A stretch of 64,000 nucleotides of DNA from Streptomyces halstedii (GTDB lineage Bacteria > Actinomycetota > Actinomycetes > Streptomycetales > Streptomycetaceae). Under the pieces are notes generated by a model. The model was not told the DNA's origin. It ran no database searches and saw nothing but the letters and a program-made list of their open reading frames with translations. The stretch is taken from the NCBI GenBank assembly GCA_000720535.1, contig JOAZ01000008.1, forward strand, positions 326,386 through 390,385, read 5' to 3'. Within the stretch, counting starts at the first letter, position 1. The number at the start of each line of letters is the position of its first letter. Below, one piece after another: positions 16,851-25,834 of the stretch. A program made the position numbers and the translations under genes.

Positions 16851-17636
16851 GTGAGCTTGAGGATCGTTGTCTGTGTGAAGTACGTGCCCGACGCCACCGG
16901 CGACCGGCACTTCGCCGATGACCTGACCCTGGACCGGGACGACGTCGACGGTCTGCTGTCGGAGCTGGACGAGTACGCCGTCGAGCAGGCACTGCAGATC
17001 GCCGACGAGGCGGACGACGCGGAGATCACCGTGCTGACGGTGGGTCCCGAGGACGCCAAGGACGCGCTGCGCAAGGCGTTGTCCATGGGTGCCGACAAGG
17101 CCGTCCACGTCGAGGACGACGACCTGCACGGCAGCGACGTCATCGGCACCTCGCTGGTGCTGGCCAAGGCGATCGAGAAGACCGGCTACGACCTGGTCGT
17201 CTGCGGCATGGCGTCGACCGACGGTGTCATGGGTGTGCTGCCCGCGCTGCTGTCGGAGCGGCTGGGCGTTCCGCAGGTCACGCTGCTCTCCGAGGTCTCC
17301 GTCGAGGACGGCACGGTCAAGGGCCGCCGCGACGGCGACAGCGCCAGCGAGCAGCTCGAAGCGTCGCTGCCGGCCGTGGTCTCGGTGACGGACCAGTCGG
17401 GCGAGGCCCGCTACCCGTCCTTCAAGGGCATCATGGCGGCGAAGAAGAAGCCGGTGGAGTCCCTGGACCTGGAGGACCTGGAGATCGAGGCGGACGAGGT
17501 CGGCCTGGAGGGTTCCTGGACCGCTGTCGACTCGGCGGCGGAGCGTCCGGCCCGTACCGCGGGCACGATCGTCAAGGACGAGGGTGAGGGCGGCAAGCAG
17601 CTGGCCGCCTTCCTCGCGGAGCAGAAGTTCATCTAG
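16851..17636 (+). CDS. etfB: Electron transfer flavoprotein subunit beta
   Basis: 261 residues from the GTG at 16851, preceded by AGGAGAG. Characteristic ETF-beta segments: IVVCVKYVPD at the N-terminus, DEYAVEQALQIAD, GADKAVHVEDD, VVCGMASTDG and the C-terminal LPAVVSV...YPSFKGIMAAKKK recognition loop. With EtfA it forms a soluble FAD/AMP heterodimer that carries electrons from acyl-CoA and other dehydrogenases to the respiratory chain. etfA follows after 91 bases on the same strand. Confidence 0.97.
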   Translation: MSLRIVVCVKYVPDATGDRHFADDLTLDRDDVDGLLSELDEYAVEQALQIADEADDAEITVLTVGPEDAKDALRKALSMGADKAVHVEDDDLHGSDVIGTSLVLAKAIEKTGYDLVVCGMASTDGVMGVLPALLSERLGVPQVTLLSEVSVEDGTVKGRRDGDSASEQLEASLPAVVSVTDQSGEARYPSFKGIMAAKKKPVESLDLEDLEIEADEVGLEGSWTAVDSAAERPARTAGTIVKDEGEGGKQLAAFLAEQKFI

Positions 17637-17727
17637 ACGCGGTCTCGCGGGCCCGGAGTTCCGCCCGGCCCACGGCTGTTCCCTCCCTCGCCCCCGTACT
17701 CCCTCGCACGCAGGAGATTGAAGTCCC

Positions 17728-18690
17728 ATGGCTGAAGTACTCGTCTATGTCGACCACGTGGACGGTGCCGTCCGCAAGCCCACGCTGGAGCTGCTGACGC
17801 TCGCCCGCCGCATCGGTGAGCCCGTCGCCGTCGCCCTCGGCAACGGAGCCGCCGACACCGCCGCCGCGCTCGCCGAGCACGGTGCGGTCAAGGTGCTCAC
17901 CGCCGACGCCCCGGAGTTCACCGACTACCTGGTCGTGCCGAAGGTGGACGCCCTCCAGGCCGCCTACGACGCCGTGTCCCCGGCCGCCGTGCTGCTGCCC
18001 TCCTCCGCGGAGGCCAAGGAGATCGCGGCCCGCCTGGCGCTCCGTATCGGCTCCGGCATCATCACCGACGCCGTCGACCTGGAGGCAGGTGACGAGGGCC
18101 CGGTCGCGACGCAGTCCGCGTTCGCCGCCTCGTACACCACCAAGTCCCGTGTCTCCAAGGGCACTCCGGTCATCACGGTCAAGCCGAACTCGGCCGCCGT
18201 GGAGGCCGCCCCGGCCGCGGGCGCCGTCGAGGCCCTGACCGTCTCGTTCTCCGACAAGGCGACCGGCACCAAGGTCCTCTCCCGCACCCCGCGCGAGTCG
18301 ACGGGGCGTCCGGAGCTGACCGAGGCCGCGATCGTCGTCTCCGGCGGCCGCGGTGTCAACGGCGCGGAGAACTTCGCGGTCATCGAGGCGCTCGCCGACT
18401 CGCTCGGTGCCGCCGTGGGTGCCTCGCGTGCCGCGGTGGACGCCGGCTGGTACCCGCACAGCAGCCAGGTCGGCCAGACCGGCAAGTCGGTCTCCCCGCA
18501 GCTGTACATCGCCTCCGGCATCTCGGGCGCGATCCAGCACCGGGCCGGCATGCAGACCTCGAAGACCATCGTCGCGATCAACAAGGACGCCGAGGCGCCG
18601 ATCTTCGAGCTGGTCGACTACGGCGTCGTGGGCGACCTCTTCGCGGTCGTCCCGCAGCTCACCGACGAGGTCACGTCCCGCAAGGGCTGA
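17728..18690 (+). CDS. etfA: Electron transfer flavoprotein subunit alpha
   Basis: 320 residues, ATG after an AGGAG site. The FAD-binding C-terminal domain shows GRGVNGAENFAVIEALADSL, GASRAAVDAGWYPHSSQVGQTG, VSPQLYIASGISGAIQH and AINKDAEAPIFELVDYGVVGD, which match the ETF-alpha signature. It pairs with EtfB. The gene is followed by a strong hairpin, so the etfBA transcript probably ends there. Confidence 0.97.
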   Translation: MAEVLVYVDHVDGAVRKPTLELLTLARRIGEPVAVALGNGAADTAAALAEHGAVKVLTADAPEFTDYLVVPKVDALQAAYDAVSPAAVLLPSSAEAKEIAARLALRIGSGIITDAVDLEAGDEGPVATQSAFAASYTTKSRVSKGTPVITVKPNSAAVEAAPAAGAVEALTVSFSDKATGTKVLSRTPRESTGRPELTEAAIVVSGGRGVNGAENFAVIEALADSLGAAVGASRAAVDAGWYPHSSQVGQTGKSVSPQLYIASGISGAIQHRAGMQTSKTIVAINKDAEAPIFELVDYGVVGDLFAVVPQLTDEVTSRKG

Positions 18691-18718
18691 TCCGCCGCGA
18701 GAGTCGTACCCAGTTGGA

Positions 18719-18762
18719 CGGCCCGGGGCCGCGTGGTGTCCTCACCACGCGGCCCCGGGCCG
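18719..18762 (+). terminator. Strong hairpin after etfA
   Basis: Perfect 20-bp stem, CGGCCCGGGGCCGCGTGGTG against its complement, with a four-base TCCT loop, 28 bases after the etfA stop. Confidence 0.9.
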
Positions 18763-18774
18763 TTCCGGTCACCA

Positions 18775-18803
18775 TTGACGCCCGGACCGAGGACTTATAA
18801 CTT
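18775..18803 (+). promoter_or_regulatory. Candidate promoter of the DUF6986 gene
   Basis: TTGACG (18775-18780), 17-base spacer, TAACTT (18798-18803); the -10 region is part of an AT-rich TTATAACTT stretch. It ends 59 bases before the proposed ATG. Confidence 0.55.
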
Positions 18804-18862
18804 CACTATGCGGATGATTCATTCCGGCAAGCGGAAACCTTGAGCGGGTGGAGGGCATGGTC

Positions 18863-20161
18863 ATGGGTCAGCAGGAGCAGGTGGCGACGAGCCTCGCGGG
18901 TACGGTCGGCGCGGAGATCGGCGCCTCCCTCACCGCGGTGGACGCCGAACTCGCCCGCCGCTATCCGGGAGACCCCGGCACACGCCGGCCCGTGCACACC
19001 GTCTACGTCCCCGCCGACGCCTTCGAGGCCGGCACCGTCCGCTCCTGGGGCGACCGGGCTCTGGCCGCGCTCGACGAACACGCCCCCGACGCCGCCGCGT
19101 TCGCCGAGATCCTGTCCGTACCGCCGGAGCTGGCGGAGGCCGTCCACGGCCGGGTGCGCGCCAAGCTGGAGCGCGAACCCGTGGAGGACCTGCGCATCGA
19201 CTTCGAGGACGGCTACGGGTTCCGCCCCGACGCCGAGGAGGACGAGGCCGCGGCCCGCGCCGCCCGGCTGGTCGCGGAGGCGTACGCCGCCGGAACCGCC
19301 GCCCCGTACACGGGCGTCCGCGTGAAGTGCATGGAGGCCGCCGTACGGGACCGGGGCATCCGCACCACGGACATCTTCCTCACCGGCCTGATGCGCGCCG
19401 GAGGGCTGCCGGACGGCCTCGTCCTGACACTGCCGAAGGTGACCTACCCGGAGCAGGTCACCGCCTTCGTGCGGCTCCTGGAGGCGTTCGAGACGGCCCA
19501 CGGGCTGCCGGACGGACGGATCGGCTTCGAGATCCAGATCGAGACCAGCCAGTCCATCCTCGCCTCCGACGGGACCGCCGCCGTGGCCCGCATGATCGAC
19601 GCCGCGCGGGGGCGTGCGACGGGCCTGCACTACGGCACGTTCGACTACAGCGCCTGCGTCGGCGTCAGCCCCGCCTACCAGGCGAGCGACCACCCGGCCG
19701 CCGACCACGCCAAGGCCGTCATGCAGGTGGCCGCCGCGGGCACAGGGGTACGCGTCTGCGACGGCTCCACCAACGTCCTGCCCGTCGGCCCCCCGGAACA
19801 GGTCCACGACGCGTGGCGGCTGCACTACCGCCTCACCCGGCGCGCCCTGGCCCGCGCCTACTACCAGGGCTGGGACATGCACCCCGGCCACCTGCCCACC
19901 CGGTACGCCGCCGTCTACACCTTCTACCGCGAGGGCCTGGACCAGGCGGCCTCCCGTCTCGCCGCCTACGTGGCCAAGGCGGGCGGCGACGTCATGGACG
20001 AACCCGCCACCGCCAAGGCCCTCAGCGGCTACCTGCTGCGCGGGATCGACTGCGGCGCGCTGGACACCGAGGAGGTCGCCCGGCTCACCGGCCTCACCCG
20101 CGCGGACCTGGACGCCTTCGCCTCACCCCGCCGGGGCGGCCTGACGGTGACGGCCCCGTAG
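18863..20161 (+). CDS. DUF6986-family aldolase (HpcH/HpaI/citrate-lyase-beta-like)
   Basis: 432 residues from the ATG at 18863, chosen because GGAGGG lies seven bases upstream; earlier in-frame starts at 18848 and 18857 fall in or before this site. The TIM-barrel of the CitE/HpcH superfamily is suggested by LRIDFEDGYGFR (metal-binding Glu/Asp), RVKCMEA, LPKVTYPEQ, IGFEIQIETSQSIL, GLHYGTFDYSAC and the late YQGWDMHPGHLP. Family members cleave or form C-C bonds of acyl-CoA or 2-keto acids. In my recollection this family occurs near purine/ureide catabolism genes in Streptomyces, but nothing of that kind is adjacent here. Confidence 0.82.
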   Translation: MGQQEQVATSLAGTVGAEIGASLTAVDAELARRYPGDPGTRRPVHTVYVPADAFEAGTVRSWGDRALAALDEHAPDAAAFAEILSVPPELAEAVHGRVRAKLEREPVEDLRIDFEDGYGFRPDAEEDEAAARAARLVAEAYAAGTAAPYTGVRVKCMEAAVRDRGIRTTDIFLTGLMRAGGLPDGLVLTLPKVTYPEQVTAFVRLLEAFETAHGLPDGRIGFEIQIETSQSILASDGTAAVARMIDAARGRATGLHYGTFDYSACVGVSPAYQASDHPAADHAKAVMQVAAAGTGVRVCDGSTNVLPVGPPEQVHDAWRLHYRLTRRALARAYYQGWDMHPGHLPTRYAAVYTFYREGLDQAASRLAAYVAKAGGDVMDEPATAKALSGYLLRGIDCGALDTEEVARLTGLTRADLDAFASPRRGGLTVTAP

Positions 20162-20180
20162 GGGCGGCGCCCGGCCCGGC

Positions 20181-21209
20181 TCAGGCGGGCGGCAACTCGC
20201 CCGAGCCGCGGGCGACGAGCCGGGTCGGCAGCTCCACCCGGGCGGGCGCGTGGCCCGCGCCGTCGAGGCGGCGGAAGAGGTGCTCGGCGGCGGTACGGCC
20301 GACGGCGGCGGCGTCCTGGGAGACCACGGTGATGCCCAGCAGGTCGGCCAGCTCGATGTCGTCGAAGCCGACGAGGGCGACGCGCCGCTCGCACTCCGCG
20401 AGGACGCGGACGGCGGTCACGGTCACCCGGTTGTTGCCCGCGAAGAGCGCGGTGACCGGCTCCGGGCCCGACAGCATGGCCTCGGCGGCGGCCTTGACCC
20501 GGCCGGGGTCGGTCGTACCGAGCGAGACCCAGTCGTCCTGGACGGTGATCCCCGCGTCGGTCATGGCCGCGTGGTATCCGCGCAGCCGCTCGGTGGCCGT
20601 GTGGATGCGCGGCCGGTCGCCGATGAAGCCGATCCTGCGGTGGCCGTGCTCCACCAGGTGGGCGACGCCCTCCCGGGCGCCCCCGAAGCTGTCCGAGAGC
20701 ACCATGTCGGCGTCGATCCGGCCCGCCGGGCGGTCGACGAACACGGTGGCGACGCCCGCCTTTATCTCGGGCTCCAGATAGCGGTGGTCGTCGCCCGCCG
20801 GAATGACGATCAGGCCGTCCACCCGGCGGGCGCAGAGGGCGAGGACGAGTTCCCGCTCCCGCTCGGGGTCCTCGGCGCTGGAACCGTTGATCAGCAGGGC
20901 CCCGTGGGCGCGCGCCACCTCCTCGACCGCGCGGCTCAGCGGGCCGTAGAAGGGGTCGGCGAGATCCTCCAGGACGAGCCCGATGGAGGCGGTCCGTCCC
21001 TTGCGCAGCACGCGCGCGCTGTCGTTGCGGCGGAAACCGAGGGCGTCGATCGCCTCCTGGACGCGGCGCTCGGTGTCGGGCGTGACGCCGGGTTCGCTGT
21101 TCACCACCCGGGAGACCGTTTTGAGGCCCACTCCGGCTCGGGCCGCCACGTCCTTCATGGTCGGTCTGGTGCCGTAGCGGGGCTCGGGATGACGGGCGGT
21201 CTCGGCCAC
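20181..21209 (-). CDS. LacI-family transcriptional regulator
   Basis: 342 residues, GTG start. The HTH with hinge helix is TMKDVAARAGVGLKTVSRVV...RRNDSARVLRKG, followed by a periplasmic-binding-protein-like ligand domain (IGLVLEDLADPFYGPLSRAVE, HRRIGFIGDRP, ALFAGNNRVTVTA, VALVGFDDIELADLLG). It is divergent from a ROK kinase gene, and a 12-bp palindrome lies between them. It probably represses the kinase in response to a sugar. Confidence 0.93.
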   Translation of the reverse strand: MAETARHPEPRYGTRPTMKDVAARAGVGLKTVSRVVNSEPGVTPDTERRVQEAIDALGFRRNDSARVLRKGRTASIGLVLEDLADPFYGPLSRAVEEVARAHGALLINGSSAEDPERERELVLALCARRVDGLIVIPAGDDHRYLEPEIKAGVATVFVDRPAGRIDADMVLSDSFGGAREGVAHLVEHGHRRIGFIGDRPRIHTATERLRGYHAAMTDAGITVQDDWVSLGTTDPGRVKAAAEAMLSGPEPVTALFAGNNRVTVTAVRVLAECERRVALVGFDDIELADLLGITVVSQDAAAVGRTAAEHLFRRLDGAGHAPARVELPTRLVARGSGELPPA

Positions 21210-21305
21210 GATGCGCTGTCCTGTCGTCGGTCGGATGTGCTTTCATCCCTCCCACGGGCGGCGTGGGAGGGGTGCCGGAGGCTGTGGCGTCGAGCATAGG
21301 CCCTG

Positions 21306-21317
21306 GACAACGTTGTC
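21306..21317. promoter_or_regulatory. LacI-type operator between the LacI and ROK genes
   Basis: GACAACGTTGTC, a perfect palindrome with the central CG typical of LacI-family operators, 97 bases upstream of the LacI start and 77 bases before the ROK start. It can serve both divergent genes. Confidence 0.7.
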
Positions 21318-21393
21318 ATGGCGGGAGAGACTGGTACGAACACCGAACGAAGCCGCAGGTCCCGTCACGCACCCCTCCGGAGAGTCGCCCCCG

Positions 21394-22362
21394 ATGCATA
21401 CCCACCTCGTCGCCGCGCTCGACATCGGCGGCACCAAGATCGCCGGAGCGTTGGTGGACCGCGACGGATCCCTGCTCGTACGCGCCCGGCGGTCGACGCC
21501 CGCCCAGGAGGACGCCGAGTCGGTGATGGGGGCGGTGGGCGACGTCCTGGCCGAGCTGACGTCCTCACCGCTGTGGGCCGGGGTGCGCGCCCTGGGTATC
21601 GGCAGCGCGGGACCGGTCGACGCCTCGGCGGGCACGGTCAGCCCGGTCAACGTCCCGGGCTGGCGCGGTTTCCCGCTGGTGGAGCGGGTCGGAGCGGTCA
21701 CCGGCGGGGTCCCGGTCGTGCTGGTCGGCGACGGGGTGGCCATGACGGCGGCCGAACACTGGCTCGGGGCGGCCCGGGGCTACGACAACGCGCTGTGCCT
21801 GGTGGTCTCCACCGGCGTCGGCGGCGGGCTCGTGCTCGGCGGAAAGCTGCATCGCGGCCCCACGGGCAACGCCGGGCACATCGGCCACATCAGTGTCGAC
21901 CTGGACGGCGACCCGTGCCCGTGCGGGGCGCGCGGCTGCGTCGAGCGCCTGGCCAGCGGCCCCAACATCGCCCGGCGGGCCCTGGAGAACGGCTGGCGGC
22001 CGGGCCGGGACGGCGACACCACGGCGGCGGCCGTGGCCGCCTCCGCGCGGGCGGGCGACCCCGTGGCCACCGCCTCGTACGAGCGGGCGGCCCAGGCACT
22101 CGCCGCGGGCATCGCCGCCACCGCCACACTGGTCGAGATCGACATCGCGGTCATCGGCGGCGGTGTCGCGGGCGCGGGCGACATCCTGCTGGCGCCGCTG
22201 CGCAGGTCCCTGCGCACGTACGCCACGCTCTCCTTCGTCCAGCGGCTCACGGTGGCGCCCGCGCTGATGGGCACCGACGCGGGGCTCGTGGGCGCGGCGG
22301 CGGCCGCGGCGGCGGTCCCGGCGGGCGGGGCCAACGGCGTACGGACGGTCGCGGCGCAGTGA
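21394..22362 (+). CDS. ROK-family sugar kinase (glucokinase-like)
   Basis: 322 residues from the ATG at 21394. ATP-binding DIGGTKIAGALVD, the hinge VVSTGVGGGLVLGG, GHIGHISVD and the zinc motif CPCGARGCVERLASG (CxCGxxGCxE) are present; no N-terminal HTH, so it is a kinase and not a ROK repressor. The catalytic Asp lies in VLVGDGVAMTAAEH. It phosphorylates glucose or a related hexose in the cytosol, and is probably controlled by the divergent LacI protein. Confidence 0.92.
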   Translation: MHTHLVAALDIGGTKIAGALVDRDGSLLVRARRSTPAQEDAESVMGAVGDVLAELTSSPLWAGVRALGIGSAGPVDASAGTVSPVNVPGWRGFPLVERVGAVTGGVPVVLVGDGVAMTAAEHWLGAARGYDNALCLVVSTGVGGGLVLGGKLHRGPTGNAGHIGHISVDLDGDPCPCGARGCVERLASGPNIARRALENGWRPGRDGDTTAAAVAASARAGDPVATASYERAAQALAAGIAATATLVEIDIAVIGGGVAGAGDILLAPLRRSLRTYATLSFVQRLTVAPALMGTDAGLVGAAAAAAAVPAGGANGVRTVAAQ

Positions 22363-22411
22363 CGCCGGACGGGCGGCCGGTCGCGACGTAGTGACGCCGG
22401 ACGGACGGCCG
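22357..22411. repeat. Imperfect direct repeat at the 3' end of the ROK gene
   Basis: AGTGACGCCGGACGG followed by CGGCCG occurs at about 22359-22380 and again at about 22390-22411. The first copy overlaps the stop codon of the ROK gene, so it could reflect a local duplication of the gene end. Confidence 0.45.
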
Positions 22412-22484
22412 CGTGCCGTCCCGGCGATCCCGACGAACCGCCTGGCTCCGACCGCCCGGCTACCCCCCGGCGATTCGCCGGACG

Positions 22485-24029
22485 TCAGCCGAGCGGCTTC
22501 CGCGGAGGGACCGTTCGGGGGGTGAGCAGTGCGGTGATCTCCCGGGCGAGCTCCGGGCCGAGTTCGCCCCAGCCGTCCTTGTAGCCGTAGACGCCGGCCA
22601 GCGTACGGGCGTCGTAGTCGCCGTTCATGATCTCGATGTCGTCGGCGGTGATGAACGCCGGGTGGACGACGCCGACAGCTCCCGACACCTTCAGCAGCTC
22701 CTTGCGCAGGGTGCGCAGATAGACCGCCGCGCGGGTGGCCTTCGAAGGCGCGTCGATGCCGCGCATCAGCCACGGGTCCTGGGTGGCGATGCCGGTGGGG
22801 CACTTGTCGGTGTGGCACTTCTGCGCCTGGATGCAGCCGATGGACAGCATCGCCTCACGGGCGACATTGATCATGTCGACACCCAGGGCGAAGGCGACGG
22901 CGGCGTTCTCGGGCAGGCCGAGCTTTCCGGAGCCGATGAAGGTGAGATCGTCGGTGAGACCTTGCTCGGCGAACGTGCCGTACACGCGGGAGAAGCCCAT
23001 GCGGAACGGCAGTGACACCGAGTCGGTGAATATCAGGGGAGCCGCCCCCGTCCCGCCCTCGCCCCCGTCGATGGTCACGAAGTCGACCCCGCGATCACCA
23101 CGCGCCATCAGCAGGGCCAGCTCCTGCCAGAAGCTCATCTCCCCCACAGCGCTCTTGATCCCGACGGGGAGACCGGTCTCGGAGGCGAGCAACTCCACGA
23201 AGTCGAGCATCGAGTCGACGTCGTGGAACGCGGAGTGCCGAGAGGGGGAGGCGCAGTCCTCGCCGACCGGGATGCCCCGGATCCGGGCGATCTCGGGGGT
23301 CACCTTCGCCCCCGGCAACATCCCGCCGAGCCCCGGCTTGGCCCCCTGGGAGAGCTTGATCTCCAGCGCCTTCACCGGGGCGCCGGCGATCACTTCCTTG
23401 AGCTTGTCGAGGCTGAAGGTACCGTCCGCGTCACGGCAGCCGAAGTACGACGTCCCGATCTGAAGGACGAGGTCACCGCCGTTGCGGTGGTACGGGGAGA
23501 GGCCGCCCTCGCCCGTGTTCTGCATCGTGCCGGCCAGCGCGGCGCCCTTGTTGAGCGCCGTGACGGCCGCGCCGGACAGCGATCCGAAGCTCATCGCCGA
23601 GATGTTCACGACGCTCGCGGGCCGGAACGCCTTGGCGCGCCCACGCGGACCGCCCAGCACCTTGGCCGAGGGCAGGGGCGCCTGCGGGTCGTGCACGTCG
23701 GTCAGCGTGCCGGCGAACGTGCGCTGCTTCACGTACGCGTGCCCCTGCACATGCTCGACGTCCACGTCGGTCCCGAACCCGAAGTAGTTGTTCTCCTCCT
23801 TCGCCGACGCGTAGATCCAGGTGCGCTGGTCACGGCTGAACGGGCGCTCCTCCTCGTTGGAGGTCACGACGTACTGCCGCAGCTCCGGCCCGATCGCCTC
23901 CAGCAGATACCGGGCGTGCCCGATCACGGGGAAGTTTCTGAGCAGTGCGTGCTTCTTCTGGACGAGGTCGCGGGCAGCCACCAGGGCCAATGCTGTTGCG
24001 GCGGCAGCGCCTATGCTCCGAGCACGCAT
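22485..24029 (-). CDS. FMN-binding glutamate synthase-like protein, membrane anchored
   Basis: 514 residues from the ATG at 24029, behind a GAGGAGAGGA site. It matches the synthase (FMN/3Fe-4S) domain of glutamate synthase: SAMSFGSLSGAAVTALNKGA, LKLSQGAKPGLGGMLPG-like LSQGAKPGLGGMLPG, VDFVTIDGGEGGTGAAP and the cluster cysteines in CIQAQKCHTDKCPTG. The glutaminase and GXGXG domains of GltB are absent. Residues 4-20 are hydrophobic and probably anchor the protein in the membrane. The reaction of these orphan domain proteins is not established; some relate to N-methylglutamate or archaeal-type synthases. Confidence 0.88.
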   Translation of the reverse strand: MRARSIGAAAATALALVAARDLVQKKHALLRNFPVIGHARYLLEAIGPELRQYVVTSNEEERPFSRDQRTWIYASAKEENNYFGFGTDVDVEHVQGHAYVKQRTFAGTLTDVHDPQAPLPSAKVLGGPRGRAKAFRPASVVNISAMSFGSLSGAAVTALNKGAALAGTMQNTGEGGLSPYHRNGGDLVLQIGTSYFGCRDADGTFSLDKLKEVIAGAPVKALEIKLSQGAKPGLGGMLPGAKVTPEIARIRGIPVGEDCASPSRHSAFHDVDSMLDFVELLASETGLPVGIKSAVGEMSFWQELALLMARGDRGVDFVTIDGGEGGTGAAPLIFTDSVSLPFRMGFSRVYGTFAEQGLTDDLTFIGSGKLGLPENAAVAFALGVDMINVAREAMLSIGCIQAQKCHTDKCPTGIATQDPWLMRGIDAPSKATRAAVYLRTLRKELLKVSGAVGVVHPAFITADDIEIMNGDYDARTLAGVYGYKDGWGELGPELAREITALLTPRTVPPRKPLG

Positions 24030-24249
24030 GAACGTTCCTCTCCTCGACTGCTCGATCCCCGACACCATCGCCGTGCGGCGGACGTTGTGGGCGACGGGCG
24101 CCGGATGCGGCCAGGCACGCACCGGCGTCCGACGACGAAACGACCACGATATGAGAGGCCCCCCGCGAACGGGCGGGCGGGGCGGGGCACGTGAGCCGGG
24201 CCCCCCGTCCGGCATGCGGCCGGAGCGGCGTGTGTGCCACGGTGATCGC

Positions 24250-24792
24250 ATGACGTGGAACGGTGACGAGTACCAGGCCCGGTTCGACCGCATCGCTGCG
24301 GAGGGCGGAGACATTCACGGGGAAGCCGCGCTGCTCCGGTCCTTCGAGCCCGCCACCGTCCTCGACGCGGGCTGCGGCACCGGCCGGGTGGCCATCGAGC
24401 TGGCCCGCCACGGAATCTCCGTGGTCGGCGTGGACGTCGACGAGTCGATGATCGCGACCGCCCGGCGCCTGGCGCCTGACATCCGCTGGTACCGGCACGA
24501 TCTGGCCGGCCTCGACCTGGGGCAGTCGTTCGATGTCGTGGTGATGGCGGGCAACGTCCCCCTGTTCACCCCGCCGGGAACCGAACCGGCCCTGGTGGCC
24601 GGGGTGGCGGGCCACGTCCGTTCGCGCGGCCGCCTCGTCGCGGGGTTCTCCCTGGACCGCGGATACACGCTGGACGACTACGACGCCCACTGCCGTGCGG
24701 CGGGACTGACCCTCGAAGCCAGATACGCGACGTGGTCCCGGGCTCCCTACACGGACGGGGACTACGCCGTTTCCGTTCACCGTAGGTTCTGA
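24250..24792 (+). CDS. Class I SAM-dependent methyltransferase
   Basis: 180 residues from the ATG at 24250. Motif I is TVLDAGCGTGRVAIELA, then VVGVDVDESMIATAR and the post-I/II region FDVVVMAGNVPLF. It is short, with a truncated C-terminal sheet ending in YAVSVHRRF. Substrate unknown. It lies divergently from the glutamate-synthase-like gene over 220 bases. Confidence 0.88.
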   Translation: MTWNGDEYQARFDRIAAEGGDIHGEAALLRSFEPATVLDAGCGTGRVAIELARHGISVVGVDVDESMIATARRLAPDIRWYRHDLAGLDLGQSFDVVVMAGNVPLFTPPGTEPALVAGVAGHVRSRGRLVAGFSLDRGYTLDDYDAHCRAAGLTLEARYATWSRAPYTDGDYAVSVHRRF

Positions 24793-24910
24793 CCGCCGGC
24801 GCCACAGGTTCTGACTGCCCGCAGGGCGTACGGGGGGTCCGCGCCCGGAGTGACGCCGGGAGCCTCGGTGCCGGCTCCGGCCGGCGGACCGGGTGCGTGC
24901 CGTGCGGGGA

Positions 24911-25735
24911 TCATGCCCGCCGTGCCCCCAGCCGTTCGGCCAGGAAGGCGATGATCTCGTCGCGGGCCCGCACGGTGGGGTGACCGCTCTCGTCGACGAG
25001 GTGTGCCGTGACGACGCTGTGGGCGCAGCCGACGACGTCACGGAAGAAGGGCGGTGGGTTCGTGTTCGCCGTCTCGGACTTGAGCACGCGGCCGTCGAAG
25101 GCGTTGCCGAGCAGTGCTCGGTAGGCCGCGAACCGTTGGCCGGTGCACCACTTGTCGTTGTCGAACCGGTAGGCGAGAACCTTCAGGCCGTCTCGCGCCA
25201 CCCGCTCGGCCACGGCAGCGGCGTCTTCGTCACTGATCTCCAGACCACCGGGGTCGTCGAGCGGAAGCGAGGGATGGTTCACCACCGGGGCGATGACGGC
25301 GGGTTCGAGTGCCATGGTCAGGGCGAAGTTGCCGCTGAAGCACAGCCCGACGGCGCCGACGCCGGGCCCGCCTCGCTCGGCGTGCGCCAGCCGGGCGAGG
25401 CCGCGCAGCCATACGACGACGGGGCTGGTGCCCCCACCGGCGAACGCCCGGAACTCGGCGCTGACACACGCACGTCGAACGACGGTCTCCTGCGCCTCGG
25501 CGAGCGGATAGGCACCGTCGACACCGAAGAGCGAGGGCAGGTACACGGAGAAACCGGCATCGCGAACCCAACGCGCGAACCGGGCGACGTCGGGACTGAT
25601 ACCCGGCATCTCGGGCATGAGGACGACCGCCGGTCCGGTTCCGGCGACATGGACGGTCTTGTCGACGCCGTCGACGCCGACGACCCTCCGGGAGAAGTCG
25701 TCCAAGGGGTCGTTCTGTCCTCGCGTGATTGTCAT
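24911..25735 (-). CDS. Dienelactone hydrolase-family alpha/beta hydrolase
   Basis: 274 residues from the ATG at 25735. The nucleophile elbow is GLCFSGN, with Cys in place of Ser as in dienelactone hydrolases, the PEMPGISPDVARFARW segment follows the oxyanion region, and the late His is in ESGHPTVRARDEI. The family hydrolyses lactones such as dienelactone from aromatic catabolism. It is divergent from a GlxA-type regulator 99 bases away, which may control it. Confidence 0.9.
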   Translation of the reverse strand: MTITRGQNDPLDDFSRRVVGVDGVDKTVHVAGTGPAVVLMPEMPGISPDVARFARWVRDAGFSVYLPSLFGVDGAYPLAEAQETVVRRACVSAEFRAFAGGGTSPVVVWLRGLARLAHAERGGPGVGAVGLCFSGNFALTMALEPAVIAPVVNHPSLPLDDPGGLEISDEDAAAVAERVARDGLKVLAYRFDNDKWCTGQRFAAYRALLGNAFDGRVLKSETANTNPPPFFRDVVGCAHSVVTAHLVDESGHPTVRARDEIIAFLAERLGARRA

Positions 25736-25834
25736 GACCGAGATGATGACAAGCGGCCGTCCCCCTCGGGAAGCGGCGGCATCGCCATGTGTCCCGCTAA
25801 TATCGCCATCCGGTCGAGGCGCTGGAGGGGCCGT

